This document shows, one piece after another, positions 33,197-40,287 of a stretch of DNA of 64,000 bases (positions within the stretch are counted from its first letter, which is position 1; every line of letters starts with the position of its first letter). Below the pieces are notes generated by a model. The model was not told the DNA's origin. It ran no database searches and saw only the letters and a program-made list of their open reading frames with translations. The DNA is from Streptomyces liangshanensis. Lineage in GTDB: Bacteria > Actinomycetota > Actinomycetes > Streptomycetales > Streptomycetaceae. The stretch lies in the NCBI RefSeq assembly GCF_011694815.1, contig NZ_CP050177.1, forward strand, positions 4,441,001 to 4,505,000, written 5' to 3'. A program made the translations under genes and the position numbers.

Positions 33197-34291
33197 TCAC
33201 GTGGTGACCCCGAAGGTCACCCGGTAGTCGCAGGATCCCTTGCAGGGCATGGTCGCGGAGTCGTCGAAGGCGTAGGAGTACGCGTACGGCTCGGCCCGCT
33301 TGAACACCTGCGTGTAGTCGACCGGCCAGCGCGAGGGCACGCAGTTCTCGCGGCCCGCCCACTCGTCCTCGCAGCAGTACGTCTTGCCGCCGAACGCCGT
33401 GCACGGGTTCGTGCAGCCGACGACCCGCCCGCCGGCCGTGAACCGCATCTTCTCCGGGCACGCGACCGGCTTCGTGCAGCCGGCCGCCACGCATCCGGAG
33501 GCGCTGACGGGGTCGGTGGTGTCGCCGCGGGTGATGTTGATGTACATCGGCAGGTTGGAGCCGTCGACCATGCTCACGTCGTAGAAGTCCATGGCCCCGG
33601 GCTTGGGCGCGCTCAGCGCGAACTCGGCGAGCGTCGCGGGGGTCGCCCCGCTGCCGGTGCACTGGAAGCCGCCCGCGCAGTCGCCGGTCTCGCAGTGACC
33701 GTTCCCCGCGCCGTCGAAGGAGCAGCCGGTACGCCCCCAGAACCGCCCGACCCACCCACTGGGCACGTCGACCGACACCCGCTGCCCGGGGGCGAGCTTC
33801 CAGCCGGTGGCGGCGAGGGGGTGCTCGGGGCTGCCGAGGGCGGCGACCCAGACGGTCTCGCTCTCCTTGTTCACGAACGAGACAACGCGGGTGTCGGCGG
33901 TACCCCGCCTCTCGACCCCGCCCGCGCTCTCCTGCCCCCCGGAGGCGCCGACCTTGCTCTTCCGGGGCCCAGCCGACTCACCCCCCTCAACCTTCGCCGC
34001 CCCCGTCTTCGCCGCCACCGCCTTCTTCTTCGGCTTCGGCTTCGAAGTACCGGACACGGACGGCGAAGGACTGTCCGCGGGAGCCGACGCCGAGACGGAC
34101 GGCAGCACAACCGTCGGCGACGCCTCGGGCACCCCGGCGGACCGTACGGAGTCCACGCCCGCCCCGCCCCCGAACAACGAGGACCACGTCAACGCCACCA
34201 CCGCGGCCCCCGCCACCACCACCCCGGCACCCCCGGCCCACCACCCCCGCCCGCTCCGAGTCCGTTCCGCCCGGTGCCGCGTTCCCGCCAT
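33197..34291 (-). CDS. exported thaumatin-like (PR-5 type) protein
   Basis: 364 residues: a basic N-terminus and a hydrophobic segment (AGGAGVVVAGAAVVALTW, about 19-36) serving as signal or anchor; a Lys/Pro/Ser/Ala linker to about 130; then a domain from about 132 that matches the thaumatin/PR-5 fold (VVSFVNKESETVWVAALG, RFWGRTGCSF, GHCETGDC, GGFQCTG, ATLAEFAL, DFYDVSMVDGSNLPMYI, CTNPCTAFGGKTYCCEDEW, YSYAFDD). Fourteen cysteines are present, against 16 in most plant members. The characteristic DFYDVSLVDG-like and YSYAFDD-like segments are clear. Plant homologues are antifungal or glucan-binding; in Streptomyces the role is unknown. ATG 34291 is preferred; an ORF to 34399 adds residues unlike a signal peptide. 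Confidence 0.85.
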   Translation of the reverse strand: MAGTRHRAERTRSGRGWWAGGAGVVVAGAAVVALTWSSLFGGGAGVDSVRSAGVPEASPTVVLPSVSASAPADSPSPSVSGTSKPKPKKKAVAAKTGAAKVEGGESAGPRKSKVGASGGQESAGGVERRGTADTRVVSFVNKESETVWVAALGSPEHPLAATGWKLAPGQRVSVDVPSGWVGRFWGRTGCSFDGAGNGHCETGDCAGGFQCTGSGATPATLAEFALSAPKPGAMDFYDVSMVDGSNLPMYINITRGDTTDPVSASGCVAAGCTKPVACPEKMRFTAGGRVVGCTNPCTAFGGKTYCCEDEWAGRENCVPSRWPVDYTQVFKRAEPYAYSYAFDDSATMPCKGSCDYRVTFGVTT

Positions 34292-34399
34292 CGCCGTACC
34301 TTCCACCGCTCGCCGATACGCGGGCCCCGAAGGAGCCCCCGTATCGGAGACGGCGCCAACCCCCACCGACAACAAAAACCGAACCCCCGGCCTCCACAC

Positions 34400-35665
34400 T
34401 CACTCGTCCGCGACGAGCCGGGTCCCGGCCTCCTGCCGCGTGCCGAGCGCCGTGGCCTTGGGTGCGAGGTGTGAGCCCGTGATGATTTCGCTTGTCGTGC
34501 GGCGGTGGTGGTGGAGGGAGAGTGCGGCCAGGGCGACCGCCAGGGCTGTCATCGCGGCGCCTGCCCAGGCCGTGGCCGCGTAGCCGAGGTTCGCGTCGAT
34601 CACTCTGCCGCCGAGCCAGGGGCCGCTGGTGTTGCCGAGGTTGAAGGCCGCCGTGGAGGTGGCGCCGGCCAGGGTGGGGGCCGCCGCGGCGAGGTTGAAC
34701 ATGCGGGCGCTGAGGGCCGGGGCCGTGATGAAGGCGGAGAAGCCGAGGAGGAGCGCCAGGGGGACGACGACGGCGGGGTGGGAGGCGGTGAGGGCCAGGG
34801 TGGCCAGGAGGATCGTGGACGCGCCGATGCCGCCGAGGAGGACACCGAAGGGGTGGGCGTCGGCGAGGCGGCCGCCCGTCGTCGTACCGGCCAGGGCGCC
34901 GATGCCGAAGAGGGCCAGTACGGTCGGGACCCAGCCGCTGTCCAGGCCGGACACGTCGGTCAGGAGCGGGGCGAGGTACGAGAACGTGCAGAAGATGCCG
35001 CCGCCCGCGAGCGCGGTCAGGGCGACGGCCAGCCAGACCTGGCGGTCGGCGTAGAGGGAGAGTTCCCGGCGGACCCGCGGCTTCTCGGCGGGGAGGGGGA
35101 TGCGGGGGATCAGGGCCAGTACGCCGGCGAGCGCGACGGCGGAGGCCGCGGCGACGGCCCAGAACGCCGAGCGCCAGCCCAGGTGTTCGCCGAGGAACGC
35201 GCCGGCGGGGACGCCGAGCACGTTCGCGAGGGAGAGCCCGCCGATCATCACCGACATGGCGCGGGCGCGCGCGGTGACCGGGACCATCGCGACGGCCACC
35301 CCGGCGCCGACCGCCCAGAACCCGGCGCAGGCGAGGGCGCTCACGACGCGCGAGGCGAAGAGGATCCCGTACGTCGGGGCCAGCGCGCCCGCGACCTGGC
35401 CGAGGCCGAAGACCGAGATCAGGGCGACGAGGGTGGTGCGGCGCGGCAGCTTGAGCGTGGCCACGGCCAGCAGGGGCGCCCCGATCACCATGCCGATGGC
35501 GAAGGCGGAGATGAGGAGTCCGGCCGTGGGGATGGACACGTCCATGTCGTCGGCGATGTCCGGGAGGAGGCCGGAGAGCATGAACTCGCTGGTCCCGAGG
35601 GCGAAGACGGACAGACCCAGGGTGTGGACGGCTATCGGCATACGGGACTTGGGCGGCTTGGGCAC
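34400..35665 (-). CDS. MFS drug-efflux transporter (Cmx/CmlR-like, 12 TM)
   Basis: A 421-residue proton-antiport exporter of the DHA1 family. Twelve hydrophobic helices and early residues resembling chloramphenicol exporters (AVHTLGLSVFALGTSEFMLSGLLPDIADDMDVS; the TSEFML motif of TM1 is typical of AraJ/Cmx-like members). Motif A is degenerate in the TM2-3 loop (LPRRTTLVALI). The hydrophilic tail (KATALGTRQEAG) is short. The upstream 107 bp contains 15 bp tandem repeats. Substrate unknown. Confidence 0.88.
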   Translation of the reverse strand: MPKPPKSRMPIAVHTLGLSVFALGTSEFMLSGLLPDIADDMDVSIPTAGLLISAFAIGMVIGAPLLAVATLKLPRRTTLVALISVFGLGQVAGALAPTYGILFASRVVSALACAGFWAVGAGVAVAMVPVTARARAMSVMIGGLSLANVLGVPAGAFLGEHLGWRSAFWAVAAASAVALAGVLALIPRIPLPAEKPRVRRELSLYADRQVWLAVALTALAGGGIFCTFSYLAPLLTDVSGLDSGWVPTVLALFGIGALAGTTTGGRLADAHPFGVLLGGIGASTILLATLALTASHPAVVVPLALLLGFSAFITAPALSARMFNLAAAAPTLAGATSTAAFNLGNTSGPWLGGRVIDANLGYAATAWAGAAMTALAVALAALSLHHHRRTTSEIITGSHLAPKATALGTRQEAGTRLVADE

Positions 35666-35691
35666 GGCAGGTCACAACGCGGGGACTGTCT

Positions 35692-35740
35692 GTGGCATTC
35701 CCATCCGTGGCATTCCCGTTCGTGGCACTCCCGTTCGTGG
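35692..35740. repeat. 15 bp tandem repeat upstream of the MFS gene
   Basis: Three full 15 bp units (GTGGCATTCCCATCC, GTGGCATTCCCGTTC, GTGGCACTCCCGTTC; 35692-35736) and the start of a fourth. They lie 27 bp before the MFS start and could be a regulator array or a slipped-strand expansion. Confidence 0.8.
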
Positions 35741-35772
35741 CTGTCGCGGTGGGCCCCGTGACGGTACGGGGG

Positions 35773-36444
35773 CTACGCCGTCAGCGTGCGCAGCTCCGCC
35801 GCCAGGTTCCTGCGGGCGCGGGCCTCCCACTCCAGTTCGCCGTGCGGGGTGCGGAACAGGCGCGGCAGATCGAGGAGTTGCTCCAGGATCGCGGCCCGGC
35901 CCGCCCGGAAGTCGGCCTCGGGGATGAAGCCGTACTCCTCGCGCACGGCGGCCGCGTACGCGTCGTACGTTTCCGGGGGCGAGCCGAGGACGGCGAGGTC
36001 CGCGTCGCACAGGACGGCGCCGTTGCGGTCGTCCTCGGCGGCGGCGTGGGTGGTGGTGAGGCGGACGAGCCGGGCCACCTCGTCCGTGCCGTCCTGGCTC
36101 AACCCGGCCTCGGGCAGGGCGAGTTCGGCGAGACGGGCGGAGCGTTCCTCGTTCTCCGAGCGGTCCGGGCGGTAGACCGCGTCGTGGAACCAGGCGGCGA
36201 GGCGGACGAGGTCCGGGTCGTCGGCGTACCGCGCCAGCGTGTCGACGTGGTCGAGGACCGCGCGGAGGTGGTCGACGGTGTGGTACCGCCGCTGGGGCTC
36301 GGACCAGCGGGTGAGGAGCTGGTCGGCGTAGGGGTACGGGTCGCGGATCTCCGCCCCCTGGGCCGCTTCGCGCAGAGTGGTGGCGAAGCGGTCCCGGAGG
36401 GCGGGTCCTGGCGTGGCGTCCGGGCCGTGGTCGAGGTCGGGCAT
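35773..36444 (-). CDS. HD-domain protein (predicted metal-dependent phosphohydrolase)
   Basis: 223 residues with an HD-fold: YHTVDHLRAVLDHVD (first His), AAWFHDAVYRP (the HD pair), RLTTTHAAAED and LCDADLAVLG (distal Asp). It belongs to the COG4339-like 'predicted metal-dependent HD superfamily phosphohydrolases', whose substrates are unknown. ATG 36444 has a plausible GGTCG-type weak site. It is 35 bp downstream of the copA stop on the same strand and might be cotranscribed. Confidence 0.85.
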   Translation of the reverse strand: MPDLDHGPDATPGPALRDRFATTLREAAQGAEIRDPYPYADQLLTRWSEPQRRYHTVDHLRAVLDHVDTLARYADDPDLVRLAAWFHDAVYRPDRSENEERSARLAELALPEAGLSQDGTDEVARLVRLTTTHAAAEDDRNGAVLCDADLAVLGSPPETYDAYAAAVREEYGFIPEADFRAGRAAILEQLLDLPRLFRTPHGELEWEARARRNLAAELRTLTA

Positions 36445-36479
36445 GGGGCGACCATACGACCCGGGGCGCGGCGGGCGCG

Positions 36480-38831
36480 TCAGGAGGGCCTGTCCGCGGT
36501 GGGCGACAGGGACGTGAAGCGGCGCAGCCGCAGGCTGTTGCCGACGACGAAGACCGACGAGAACGCCATCGCCGCGCCGGCGATCATCGGGTTGAGGAGT
36601 CCGGCGGCGGCCAGCGGCAGCGCGGCGAGGTTGTACGCGAAGGCCCAGAACAGGTTGCCCCTGATGGTGTTCAGGGTGCGGCGGGCCAGGCGGACGGCGT
36701 CGGCGGTGGCCCGCAGGTCGCCCCGTACGAGCGTCAGGTCGGCGGCCTCGATCGCCGCGTCCGTACCCGTACCCATGGCGAGTCCCAGGTCGGCCTGCGC
36801 GAGCGCGGCGGCGTCGTTGACCCCGTCGCCGGCCATGGCGACGGTCCTGCCCTCGGCCTGGAGCCGCTTGACGACGCCGACCTTGTCCTCGGGCATGACC
36901 TCGGCGATCACCTGGTCGATGCCCACCTGGGCGGCGACCGATTCCGCGACGGCCTGGTTGTCGCCGGTGAGCAGGATCGGTGTCAGGCCCAGCGTGCGGA
37001 GCTGCCGTACGGCCTCCGGGCTGGTCTCCTTGATCGCGTCGGCGACCTCCAGGAGGCCGCGCGCCTCGCCGTCCCAGGCCACCGCGATCGCGGTGCGGCC
37101 CGCCGCCTCGGCCGCCTTCCTGGCCGTCTCCAGCGACTCGGGGAGGTGGATCTCCCATTCGGCGAGGAGCCGCACCCGGCCCACGAGGACGGCGTGTCCC
37201 TCGACGACGCCCTGGACGCCGAGGCCGGGGAGGTTCGCGAAGTCCTCGGGGGTGGGGAGCGTGCCGGCGCGGGCGGTGGCCGCCTCGGCGACGGCGCGGG
37301 CGAGGGGGTGCTCGGAGGCGTGCTCCAGCGCGCCCGCCAGGCGCAGGACGTCGCGCTTGTCCGTACCGTCCGCGCTGTGGGTGGCGAGGAGCGTCATCCG
37401 GCCGGTGGTGACCGTGCCCGTCTTGTCGAGCACGATCGTGTCGACGCGGCGGGTCGACTCCAGCACCTCGGGGCCCTTGATGAGGATGCCGAGCTGGGCG
37501 CCCCGCCCCGTACCGACCATCAGGGCGGTCGGGGTGGCCAGGCCCAGCGCGCAGGGGCAGGCGATGATCAGCACGGCGACGGCGGCGGTGAAGGCGGCCG
37601 CCGCGCCGGCCCCGACGCCCAGCCAGAAGCCGAGCGTGGCGAGCGCGAGGCCCATGACCACCGGGACGAACACGGCCGAGATCCTGTCGGCGAGGCGCTG
37701 GGCGGCGGCCTTGCCGTTCTGGGCGTCCTCCACCATCCGTGCCATACGCGCGAGTTGGGTGTCGGAGCCGATCCGCGTGGCCTCGACGACCAGCCGGCCC
37801 CCGGCGTTGAGGGTCGCGCCGGTGACGGCGTCGCCCGCGGAGACCTCCACCGGGACGGACTCGCCGGTCAGCATGGAGGCGTCCACGGCCGAGGAGCCCT
37901 CGACGACCGTGCCGTCGGTGGCGATCTTCTCGCCCGGCCGTACGAGGAAGCGGTCGCCGACCGTCAACTGCCCGGTGGGGATGACGGTTTCGAGGCCGTC
38001 GCGCAGGACGGTGACCTCCTTCGCGCCCAGCTCCAGCAGCGTACGGAGGGCGGCCCCGGCCCTGCGCTTGGCGCGCGCCTCGAAGTAGCGGCCGGCCAGG
38101 AGGAAGGCGGTGACGCCCGCGGCGGCTTCGAGATAGATGTTCCCGGAGCCGTCGGAGCGGGAGAGGGTGAACTCGAAGGGGTGGGTCATGCCGGGCATGC
38201 CCGCCGTACCGAAGAACAGGGCCCAGACCGACCAGAGGAACGCCGCCGACGTGCCGAGCGAGATGAGCGTGTCCATCGTGGCGGCGCCGTGCCGGGCGTT
38301 GGTCCACGCGGCGCGGTGGAAGGGCCAGGCGGCGTAGGTGACGACGGGGGCGGCGAGGGTGAGGGACAGCCACTGCCAGTTGGTGAACTGGAGGGCGGGG
38401 ATCATCGCCATCGCGATGACGGGGACCGAGAGGAGGACGGCGGTGATCAGGCGCTCGCGGAGGGGGCGCAGGGCGGCGTCCTCCTCGCCGCTTTCCTTCC
38501 CGGCCTCCTTCCCGGCTCCCTTCCCGGCCTCCGCCGCGGATTCCTGCGGGGAGGCGGTGGGCGCGGGCGGATCGGGTACGGGTTCACGGGCGGTGTAGCC
38601 GGTGGCTTCGACGGTGGCGACGAGGTCCTGTACGGAGATGTCGTCGCCGCGGTAGCTGACCTTGGCCTTCTCGGTGGCGTAGTTCACCGTGGCCTCGACG
38701 CCGTCCATGCGGTTGAGCTTCTTCTCGACGCGGGCGGCGCAGGAGGCGCAGGTCATGCCGCCGATGAGGAGTTCAACGGAGACCGGCGCGGTCGCCTCGG
38801 TGCCGGTGTCGCTGCCCTGGGTGACGTTCAT
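36480..38831 (-). CDS. copA: copper-exporting P1B-type ATPase
   Basis: Pumps Cu(I) out of the cell using ATP. 783 residues. N-terminal heavy-metal-associated domain with C28-x-x-C31 (GMTCASC), then an Ala/Lys/Glu-rich linker, eight membrane helices, the ion-channel motif ACPCALG, phosphorylation motif DKTGTVT, the P1B His-Pro ([11 protein letters not shown]), and [10 protein letters not shown]. Length and CPC mark it as Cu(I)-type. A CsoR-type palindrome lies about 70-90 bp upstream, so it should be induced by copper. The metallochaperone CopZ and CsoR are not adjacent. Confidence 0.95.
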   Translation of the reverse strand: MNVTQGSDTGTEATAPVSVELLIGGMTCASCAARVEKKLNRMDGVEATVNYATEKAKVSYRGDDISVQDLVATVEATGYTAREPVPDPPAPTASPQESAAEAGKGAGKEAGKESGEEDAALRPLRERLITAVLLSVPVIAMAMIPALQFTNWQWLSLTLAAPVVTYAAWPFHRAAWTNARHGAATMDTLISLGTSAAFLWSVWALFFGTAGMPGMTHPFEFTLSRSDGSGNIYLEAAAGVTAFLLAGRYFEARAKRRAGAALRTLLELGAKEVTVLRDGLETVIPTGQLTVGDRFLVRPGEKIATDGTVVEGSSAVDASMLTGESVPVEVSAGDAVTGATLNAGGRLVVEATRIGSDTQLARMARMVEDAQNGKAAAQRLADRISAVFVPVVMGLALATLGFWLGVGAGAAAAFTAAVAVLIIACPCALGLATPTALMVGTGRGAQLGILIKGPEVLESTRRVDTIVLDKTGTVTTGRMTLLATHSADGTDKRDVLRLAGALEHASEHPLARAVAEAATARAGTLPTPEDFANLPGLGVQGVVEGHAVLVGRVRLLAEWEIHLPESLETARKAAEAAGRTAIAVAWDGEARGLLEVADAIKETSPEAVRQLRTLGLTPILLTGDNQAVAESVAAQVGIDQVIAEVMPEDKVGVVKRLQAEGRTVAMAGDGVNDAAALAQADLGLAMGTGTDAAIEAADLTLVRGDLRATADAVRLARRTLNTIRGNLFWAFAYNLAALPLAAAGLLNPMIAGAAMAFSSVFVVGNSLRLRRFTSLSPTADRPS

Positions 38832-38901
38832 GACGGGCGGCTCCTTGTCGTCGTCGGCGGACCCTGACTCTTCATGTATACCCCCTACCCCTATCCAGAA
38901 G

Positions 38902-38918
38902 ATACCCCCGAGGGGTAT
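38902..38918. promoter_or_regulatory. CsoR-type copper operator
   Basis: ATACCCCCGAGGGGTAT is a 17 bp palindrome with the ATACCCC/GGGGTAT half-sites of streptomycete CsoR operators. A second, incomplete copy (ATACCCCCTACCCCTAT, 38878-38894) is next to it. It lies between divergent copA and the small gene at 38929, able to control both. Confidence 0.85.
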
Positions 38919-38928
38919 TTTCTCGACC

Positions 38929-39117
38929 ATGGACCTCAGGATCTGGATGAGCACGACGAGTACCAAGGTGCGGGTCGCCGCGTTCGTACTGGCGCTGGCG
39001 GCGGCGTTCGGGGGCGCGTACGGGATCGGGGCGGCGGTCGGGCCGCTGCCGGCGTCCTCGGGGGGTGCGGAGGAGCCGCACGAACCCGGGCACGGTACGG
39101 ATGGCGTGATGCGGTGA
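38929..39117 (+). CDS. short secreted/membrane copper-associated protein, apparently truncated
   Basis: 62 residues: [30 protein letters not shown] is a signal anchor, followed by a short His/Glu-containing stretch ([15 protein letters not shown]). As I recall, the N-terminus resembles streptomycete proteins encoded near copper ATPases that continue with a His-rich linker and a globular domain of some 150 residues. Here a stop follows the signal, and nothing related continues downstream. It could be a remnant (pseudogene) or a minimal version. The start codon lies 11 bp after the CsoR palindrome, so copper control seems preserved. Confidence 0.6.
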   Translation: MDLRIWMSTTSTKVRVAAFVLALAAAFGGAYGIGAAVGPLPASSGGAEEPHEPGHGTDGVMR

Positions 39118-39150
39118 TGCGCCGGGGTGGGGCCGCCCCTTAGGCTGGAT

Positions 39151-39166
39151 ATTGGACTAGACCTGT
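39151..39166. promoter_or_regulatory. dre-like (DasR) site upstream of cutC
   Basis: ATTGGACTAGACCTGT matches the DasR consensus at 13 of 16 positions, with CTAGACC intact, centred about 33 bp before the cutC start. That is nearly the same distance as the site before nagK. Confidence 0.6.
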
Positions 39167-39190
39167 CCACCTACCTAGGAATGGGGCCCG

Positions 39191-39895
39191 ATGAGCAAGC
39201 GTGCAGTCCTGGAGGTGATCGCTCTCGACGCGGAGGACGCGGTCGCCGCGCGGAGCGGGGGCGCGGACCGGCTCGAACTCGTCACCGACATGGCGGCCGA
39301 CGGCCTGACCCCGCCCCGGGAGACGTTCGCGAAGATCCGGGACGCCGTCGACATCCCCCTCCGGGTGATGCTGCGGCTGTCCGACGGCTTCGCGGCGGGC
39401 GGCGCGGACGGCGTGGAGGCGCTCGTGGACGCGGCGCGGGGGCTGCGGGCCGAGGGCGCGGACGAGTTCGTCTTCGGCTTCCTCGACGAGGACGGGACGC
39501 CGGACCTGGTGACCGTCGAACGGCTGGTGGCGGAGCTGGACGGATGCCGGTGGACGTTCCACCGGGCGATCGACCGGGCCGTCGACCGCGACGAGCTCCG
39601 CAAGCAGCTCGCGGACCTGCCGGGGCTGGACACGTTCCTCACGGCGGGGGCCGCGGAGGGGGTGGACCAGGGCCTTCCGACGCTCCTCGCCGAGGCGGTG
39701 GCCTCCGGCCGGGGGGAGCCCGGCTACGGGGCGTGCTTGCTGGTCGGGGGTGGGTTGCGGCTTTCGCATGTGCCGGCTTTGCGGGCGGGGGGTGTGGAGG
39801 CGTTCCATATCGGGGGGGCGGCGCGCCCCTTCGGTTGGGGCGGTCCGGTATCGACGGCGTCGGTCCTCTCGTGGCGCGAGGCACTGGACGCGTAA
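39191..39895 (+). CDS. cutC: CutC-family TIM-barrel protein
   Basis: 234 residues, all CutC domain: VLEVIALDAEDAVAARSGGADRLELVTDMAADGLTPP, VMLRLSDGF, EFVFGFLDEDGTPD, WTFHRAIDRAVD, FLTAGAAEG, and GGGLRLSHVPAL near the end. The family was named for copper tolerance in E. coli, but direct copper binding is disputed and the TIM barrel suggests an enzyme. The promoter carries a dre-like site, which hints at a role in amino-sugar metabolism. ATG 39191 is preceded by AGGAATGGGGCCCG. It is followed by repeat copy B. Confidence 0.9.
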   Translation: MSKRAVLEVIALDAEDAVAARSGGADRLELVTDMAADGLTPPRETFAKIRDAVDIPLRVMLRLSDGFAAGGADGVEALVDAARGLRAEGADEFVFGFLDEDGTPDLVTVERLVAELDGCRWTFHRAIDRAVDRDELRKQLADLPGLDTFLTAGAAEGVDQGLPTLLAEAVASGRGEPGYGACLLVGGGLRLSHVPALRAGGVEAFHIGGAARPFGWGGPVSTASVLSWREALDA

Positions 39896-39915
39896 CGCCG
39901 CGCGCCGACGACTTG

Positions 39916-40276
39916 TCCTCAATCGCCGAACGGGCTTCGGGGCCGGTGGGCCGCGCGGGTCAAAGACGTCCTCAATCGCCGGACGGGCTGGAGGAGGTTG
40001 CGGTCGGGCGTGACCGTTGCGGTCAAAGATGTCCTCAAACGCCGGACGGGCTTGATCAGGTTGTCTTGACGTGCGCCTGGAAGGGGGGCGGGCAGGGGTC
40101 GTGTCCGGAACGTAGAGCGTGTTTTGTGTCGCGTGATGGGGGTTGCCGTCAACAACTGGTTGCGCGCGACGTAAAACATGCAGTGCAGGACACGACCCCT
40201 GCCCGACCCCCGGCGACAACCCGCACACGGTCACCGGCCCGCAGCGGCACAATCAAGCCCGTCCGGCGATTGAGGA
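39916..40276. repeat. long palindromic intergenic repeat, copy B
   Basis: Sits between convergent cutC and the HelD-like gene. Three forward copies of the 24-25 bp motif (39916, 39969, 40032) and one inverted copy (40252-40276). Inside are perfectly complementary inner arms (40090-40106 and 40188-40204, 17 bp), a middle pair GGTTGTC/GACAACC (40059-40065, 40215-40221), and a further related pair around GTGTTTTGTGTCGCG and CGCGACGTAAAACATGC. The unit 40032-40276 is a 245 bp nested imperfect palindrome, nearly identical to copy A over its core. Confidence 0.92.
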
Positions 40277-40287
40277 CAAAGCGGCCC

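Noticed and set aside
34291..34399. Longer start for the thaumatin-like protein (ATG 34399)
   Set aside because: The extra residues place the hydrophobic signal segment over 50 residues from the N-terminus and do not look coding.
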